Made by a program: the position numbers and the translations under genes. 64,000 bases of DNA from Mesorhizobium sp. INR15 (GTDB taxonomy: Bacteria; Pseudomonadota; Alphaproteobacteria; Rhizobiales; Rhizobiaceae), in NCBI RefSeq assembly GCF_015500075.1, contig NZ_CP045496.1, positions 5,714,001 to 5,778,000 of the forward strand, given 5' to 3'. Positions 60,066-64,000 of the stretch are shown here, in pieces. The notes under the pieces were generated by a model, which worked only from the letters and a program-made list of their open reading frames with translations, was not told the DNA's origin and searched no databases. How positions within the stretch are numbered: position 1 is the stretch's first letter; the number at the start of each line of letters is the position of its first letter.

Positions 60066-61325
60066 TCAAGCCGGACCGTCGGCGCCTTGCCGTTCGAGAT
60101 AGCGCTGGTCGATCTCCGGTAGCGGCTCGCCTTGCAGCGTTGCTTCGAAGGCACGCAAGCGCTTGTGGACCGATTGCAGTTCGACAATTGTCGACCATGA
60201 GTTGAGCAGGAACTGCAGCGAATTCGTTACCCTGCCGAATGCATTCGAGATCTGGTTAAACGGACCAAACGTTATCTTGTGCGCCACAAAAGACGGCCCC
60301 AGGATAATGTTTGCAAAAATATTATCGGCCTGAAGGTAGGTATAACGCACGACATTGAAATAGATATAATGAAAATACAGTCTGAAATAGTTTTTACGAA
60401 CATTTTCGAATAGTTCAGATGTGGTGGCAGGCTGGGCGCGATCTTCGTGGTCCTCGCCATAGACCAGCTCTTTGCGGTAAGCCGCCTCGACACGCTGGTT
60501 GCGGAACTGCAGGCCCGGCAGCTTGATGCCGGCAAGCATGACCGAGATGGTGCCGAAAAGGCACCACGCCAGCGCGGCAACGACCAACGGCTGCGGGATC
60601 GCCCCGACAATGGGCAGTTCGGTGATGTGCACCTGCAACCGGATCATGACTGGCAGGAATGCAATCAAGGTCATGATCGACTGGACGAAGGTGGCGCCAA
60701 GATCCTCCATGATCTGGGAGAACCGCATCGTATCTTCCTGAATACGCTGCGAGGCACCCTCAATGTGGCGCAGTTTGCTCCAGTTCTCCATGAAGTAGTT
60801 GTTCATGGCAGTGCGCCAGCGAAATATCCAGTGACTGACGATGAAGGCATTGACCACGCTGACATTCATCCCGACCAGAGCCAGCCAGGCAAAGCTGGCT
60901 ACTCCGGCGTAGAATTCGGCATTGGTCGATTGTACGGTTCCGGACATCAGTCCCTGTACATAGTCAAAGAACGGTCCGTACCAGTCGTTGACCGCGACGC
61001 TGACCTGCACGTTGAAATAGATGAGGAACAGGATAAAGGCCGATACCGGGATGGACCAATTCAGCCAAGGGTGCGGCGAATACCAAGCCCAGAATGCGTA
61101 GAAAGCAAGCACGCAGGCGGCGAAGTAGATGTAAAACCACAAAAACGGCTTAGACCAAAGCACCGTAATACCGATGATGGGTGGCGCACCAGCGGCAGCG
61201 GGCGGCAATCCTAAGACCGCACCCAATTGTTCACCACCGAAAAACCAGAACAGGATCGCGGCAAGGGCCCAGATAGCCGCCGAAGCGAAGAAGAGCTTCG
61301 GCTTTGGAAAAAAGGATACGAACAC
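60066..61325 (-). CDS. bacA: peptide antibiotic transporter SbmA/BacA
   Basis: A 419-residue SbmA/BacA homolog: seven or so membrane helices, beginning FVSFFPKPKLFFASAAIWAL, with RWRTAMNNYFMENWSKLRH and IEGASQRIQEDTMRF, the hallmark of the SbmA_BacA family, then a cytoplasmic end. In Sinorhizobium, BacA is needed for long-term survival in nodules and imports NCR and other cationic peptides. GTG 61325 has GAGGA about 10 bases upstream. It is convergent with the deacetylase-like gene. Confidence 0.93.
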   Translation of the reverse strand: MFVSFFPKPKLFFASAAIWALAAILFWFFGGEQLGAVLGLPPAAAGAPPIIGITVLWSKPFLWFYIYFAACVLAFYAFWAWYSPHPWLNWSIPVSAFILFLIYFNVQVSVAVNDWYGPFFDYVQGLMSGTVQSTNAEFYAGVASFAWLALVGMNVSVVNAFIVSHWIFRWRTAMNNYFMENWSKLRHIEGASQRIQEDTMRFSQIMEDLGATFVQSIMTLIAFLPVMIRLQVHITELPIVGAIPQPLVVAALAWCLFGTISVMLAGIKLPGLQFRNQRVEAAYRKELVYGEDHEDRAQPATTSELFENVRKNYFRLYFHYIYFNVVRYTYLQADNIFANIILGPSFVAHKITFGPFNQISNAFGRVTNSLQFLLNSWSTIVELQSVHKRLRAFEATLQGEPLPEIDQRYLERQGADGPA

Positions 61326-61443
61326 TGTGGCGAATTCCTCGGTCGATGCGCAAATCAGCGGGGTTGCCGTTCAGCGGGCATAAAGTCACACATTAGTTGG
61401 AAAGAAAATGCCTGCCGATGCCCGGCACCGAGCAAGGCCACAA

Positions 61444-62604
61444 TCATGGCGATTTTGGCGCGGCAGACCATAAGATGGCGCCGGAGACGAGGAGGACGCC
61501 CGCCGCGACAATCGACGCCAGGAAGAAATTACCCGACATTTGCGCCAGCACACCGGCGACAACCGGTCCGATGATCTGGCCGAGGCCGAACGAAGCCGTC
61601 ATCAGGGCAAAGATCCGGCGCGGCGCCTGGGGCGCCAGTTGCCTTGCCGCCTGAAGGCCAAGTGCTGTGACAGCGATGAAAGTGACGCCAAGGAGAAGGC
61701 CACCGAGGAGCGGGCCGATGCGCCCGCCAACGGCGACACTGGCGGTGACGCCGATGACCTCAACGAAGCACCCCAGCCCATAGGCCGCGTAGAGCCCAAT
61801 CCGGCCAGCAATCTTCTGCCAAAGCCAGGTCGAGGGAAAACCGGCAAGGCCGGTGATCATCCAGACCATGGCCTCGAAGACGCGTCCGCCGCCGCCTTGC
61901 CGGACAATGGCGACGAGAAACGTTGCCGTCACCACGTAGCCGAAGCCGAACAGGCCGTAGGCGATGATGACCTTTAGCAACGACCGGTCCTTTGGCAGCG
62001 CCGGCTCGCGGACTGGGCCGGCATTGGTGACCGGGCCGCTGTTGGCCAGAATTGCAACGATGACAAAGCCGCAGGCCGAAATGGCCGCCGAGCCATACCA
62101 TCCCGCCGCCCAGCCGGCATGGTCGGTGACCAGGAGGGCCATGAGCGCCGAAGACGCCGCGATGCCAAGGCCGACACCGCCGAAATGCAGCGCCTGCAGG
62201 TCGCCGCGGTTGGCCGCTGCCAAATGGCTGAAGACGATGCTGGCCATGAACACCATGACGAAAGCGCTGGCGAGGCCCGCCAGGAAACGAACGATGACAA
62301 ACACCGCCATCGTCTCGGTCAGCCCCATCAAACCGAGAAGCACAGTGCTGGCGCCAAGGCCGGTCAGCATCAGCATGCGTTCACGCCCCTGCGCCCAGCC
62401 GCCTGCCGCCGCCAGCGCGCCGACGAGGTAGCCAAGATAGTTGGCGGAAGCGATCCACCCCGCCGAAGCGGGCGACAGGTGAAGCTCTTCCATCATGCCA
62501 GGCAGGATCGGCGTGTAGACGAAGCGGCCGATTCCCATGGCGACGGCCATGGCAACCATGCCGGCGAAGGCAAAACGCAGCGCTGTCGAATTGGCCGATA
62601 TCAT
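61444..62604 (-). CDS. YbfB/YjiJ family MFS transporter
   Basis: A 386-residue MFS transporter of the YbfB/YjiJ group: LRFAFAGMVAMAVAMGIGRF, YTPILPGMMEELHLSPAS near residue 40 and GGVGLGIAASSALMALLV are typical. Substrate unknown. ATG 62604 is used; a TTG at 62640 would add 12 residues and is less likely. It is followed by 119 bases to bacA. Confidence 0.87.
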   Translation of the reverse strand: MISANSTALRFAFAGMVAMAVAMGIGRFVYTPILPGMMEELHLSPASAGWIASANYLGYLVGALAAAGGWAQGRERMLMLTGLGASTVLLGLMGLTETMAVFVIVRFLAGLASAFVMVFMASIVFSHLAAANRGDLQALHFGGVGLGIAASSALMALLVTDHAGWAAGWYGSAAISACGFVIVAILANSGPVTNAGPVREPALPKDRSLLKVIIAYGLFGFGYVVTATFLVAIVRQGGGGRVFEAMVWMITGLAGFPSTWLWQKIAGRIGLYAAYGLGCFVEVIGVTASVAVGGRIGPLLGGLLLGVTFIAVTALGLQAARQLAPQAPRRIFALMTASFGLGQIIGPVVAGVLAQMSGNFFLASIVAAGVLLVSGAILWSAAPKSP

Positions 62605-62708
62605 CGCAGCGCACCATAAGTGCGTTGGCCGGTGAAACAATCCGCCTTTTGTTGGGCCAGTTTGGCCCGCCTGAGATCAGCGACGCAAGGCAAGCGTCGC
62701 TTTTGCAA

Positions 62709-62933
62709 TCAGCACCTTCCGCCGATACCAGCCTCCAGGGCCGCCGTTTCATGAACCGTACGCCGCGCCGTCTGCCTAAATGGCACATCGCCAAGTTCGC
62801 GTTCCGACATGGTTTCCAGCACAGGATGTGACAGCGGGTCACGAACCCAGCCGGTTGTCTCGCTTTCATGCCGTGGCCGCTGCCGCGCCTCGGCGGCAAA
62901 CACGGTTTTCAGAAACGACAAGATTCCTGGCAT
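62709..62933 (-). CDS. small protein with DUF1127-like C-terminus
   Basis: A 74-residue protein (MPGILSFLKTVFAAEARQR) containing ETMSERELGDVPFRQTARR, which resembles the LDDRxLxDIGL core of DUF1127 proteins, a family of small regulatory or phosphate/carbon-response proteins in alphaproteobacteria. The family call is tentative. GGAGG is 6 bases before ATG 62933, so the longer frame to 62993 is not used. It is divergent from the LysR gene. Confidence 0.55.
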   Translation of the reverse strand: MPGILSFLKTVFAAEARQRPRHESETTGWVRDPLSHPVLETMSERELGDVPFRQTARRTVHETAALEAGIGGRC

Positions 62934-63028
62934 GTCTGCCTCCGCAGGCCTGTGTGATTCAGCCAAGGTCGGCCGTTTCCATACTTCTTTCAATTGAGAT
63001 TTCGGCCCCGGCAGTTTAGAAAAACTGT

Positions 63029-64000
63029 ATGGCCATGCTCAACCGCGTTCACCTCAACGGGCTCCGCGCCGTGGAAACAGTCGCCCGGCTCGGCTCGCTT
63101 TCGGCGGCGGCCGGCGAACTTAACGTCTCTGTCAGCGCCGTCAGCCAGCAGATCAACCGAACGGAAAAGCAGCTTGGCCGCCCCCTGTTCGAGCGCACGG
63201 CAAGCGGACTTGTGCTCACCGAATTCGGCACCGCTTTCACCGCGCGCCTCGGCGCCGGGTTTCGCGAGCTTGCGCAGGCGGTGGCGATGGCCGATGAGGC
63301 AAGCCAATGCACATTGGTGGTGTCGGTTGCGCCGGCCTTTGCCTCGAAATGGCTGCTGCCAAGGCTGTCGCGCCACTTCGACAGGCATCCGAAAGTGTTG
63401 TTGCGCATCGATGCCTCGGTACGGATTGCCGATCTCGATCATTCCGACATCGACATCGCCATCAGGCTGGGTGACGGAAAATGGCCCGATGCGCGTGCGG
63501 AACTGCTGCTGGCGCAGGAGGTTTTTCCGGTCTGTGCGCCGGTGATCGCCAACCGGTTGAAATCGATCGATGACCTCGCCAGCACCTGTGCGATCACCGA
63601 TGAACGGGCGATGATCCCCTGGGAAAGCTGGTTCAAGGCCGCCGGCGTGGCGCCGGTCACCTTTTTGAAGGGCGCGCGCTTCACCGACCCGATGCTTTGC
63701 CTGGAATCGGCGATAGCCGGCCATGGCGTGATGCTCGGCTGGCAGTTGCTGACGGCGGATGCGCTGGCTGATGGGCGCCTTGTCGCTCCGTTCGGCGTCC
63801 GCGCCCAGAGCGGCCTCGGCTATTGGCTGGTGACCTCGGCCGCCAAGAGCGAAAGCCGCAAGATCAGGGACTTCAAGATCTGGATCCGCGAGGAGATCGC
63901 TGCAACAATGGCGCAGTTCGGCGCTACCGCCTCTGGACCAGCGGGTGCGGGGACTGTGGAAACCACAGAGGCGCCGGTCTATGTAAGATCAGAGTTCAAA
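63029..64000 (+). CDS. LysR-family transcriptional regulator, GcvA-like (3' end outside window)
   Basis: The 324 codons present show the HTH (RAVETVARLGSLSAAAGELN and VSVSAVSQQINRTEKQLGR) and the start of the effector domain (SVAPAFASKWLLPRL, ADLDHSDIDIAIRLGDG), typical of the GcvA/AmpR-like LysR group. The frame is still open at base 64000, a little beyond the family's normal 300 residues. Start ATG 63029; ATG 63035 is an alternative. Divergent from the small DUF1127-like gene. Confidence 0.88.
   Translation, partial: MAMLNRVHLNGLRAVETVARLGSLSAAAGELNVSVSAVSQQINRTEKQLGRPLFERTASGLVLTEFGTAFTARLGAGFRELAQAVAMADEASQCTLVVSVAPAFASKWLLPRLSRHFDRHPKVLLRIDASVRIADLDHSDIDIAIRLGDGKWPDARAELLLAQEVFPVCAPVIANRLKSIDDLASTCAITDERAMIPWESWFKAAGVAPVTFLKGARFTDPMLCLESAIAGHGVMLGWQLLTADALADGRLVAPFGVRAQSGLGYWLVTSAAKSESRKIRDFKIWIREEIAATMAQFGATASGPAGAGTVETTEAPVYVRSEFK

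Overview
The window is a GC-rich, tightly packed bacterial chromosome segment with all the marks of the Rhizobiales (Hyphomicrobiales), most likely Mesorhizobium or a close relative. The evidence is family-level: a split F0 ATP synthase operon (atpI-atpB-atpE-b'-b) next to rnhB, a BioR regulator with TTATAGATAA boxes, a BacA/SbmA peptide transporter, an alphaproteobacterial LexA box (GTTC-N7-GTTC), a GlyQ/GlyS two-subunit glycyl-tRNA synthetase, and small families typical of rhizobia (DUF6101, DUF1344, DUF1284). The species assignment is inference. No rRNA, tRNA, CRISPR array, prophage or intact insertion sequence was seen.

Layout. 1-6.1 kb: dxs (cut by the window edge), a pirin, a DUF2277 protein, xseB, a histone-deacetylase-like amidohydrolase, then a cobalamin riboswitch driving bluB, and a membrane protein. 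6.2-9.4 kb: an ArsR-SRPBCC-GFA operon with an operator inside its promoter, then a divergent TetR/MFS pair separated by three copies of one palindrome. 9.4-16 kb: ribBA (degenerate second domain), aroC, fabI, a DnaJ-like protein, a lipoprotein and pdxH. 16-24 kb: an acyl-CoA dehydrogenase/enoyl-CoA hydratase pair, a GH25 lysozyme-like protein, an AT-rich orphan gene, purD, a streptothricin-acetyltransferase-like GNAT and a PhyH dioxygenase. 24-31 kb: LysR, ubiA, an FAD-linked oxidase with a Sua5/TsaC protein, and small secreted proteins. 31-35 kb: glyQ and glyS, with an unusual short ORF in front of glyS. 35-45.5 kb: a TPR protein, the BioR-controlled bioY, polyprenyl synthase, an S49 peptidase, ispE, moaB and a second PhyH-like protein. 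45.7-52.9 kb: a small glycosyltransferase, a LexA-box radical SAM protein, rnhB, the F0 operon and a SleB-type hydrolase. 53-64 kb: an acyltransferase, MFS/LysR, der with a YfgM-like partner, a polysaccharide deacetylase, bacA, MFS, and a LysR cut by the right edge.

Most genes are housekeeping: isoprenoid and quinone synthesis (dxs, ispE, polyprenyl synthase, ubiA), cofactors (ribBA, pdxH, moaB, bluB, biotin uptake), translation, fatty acids and energy. Accessory content is scattered single genes rather than one island, and no large undescribed multi-gene system is apparent. The most unusual item is a 39-codon ORF (33402-33521) that repeats the first 15 codons of glyS with only synonymous differences and then ends on the glyS start codon in a TAATG overlap. 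Other points worth checking are an apparently non-ATG/GTG/TTG start for ispE, a 15-bp perfect inverted repeat whose loop holds the rnhB start codon, and the low-GC orphan at 20.7 kb.
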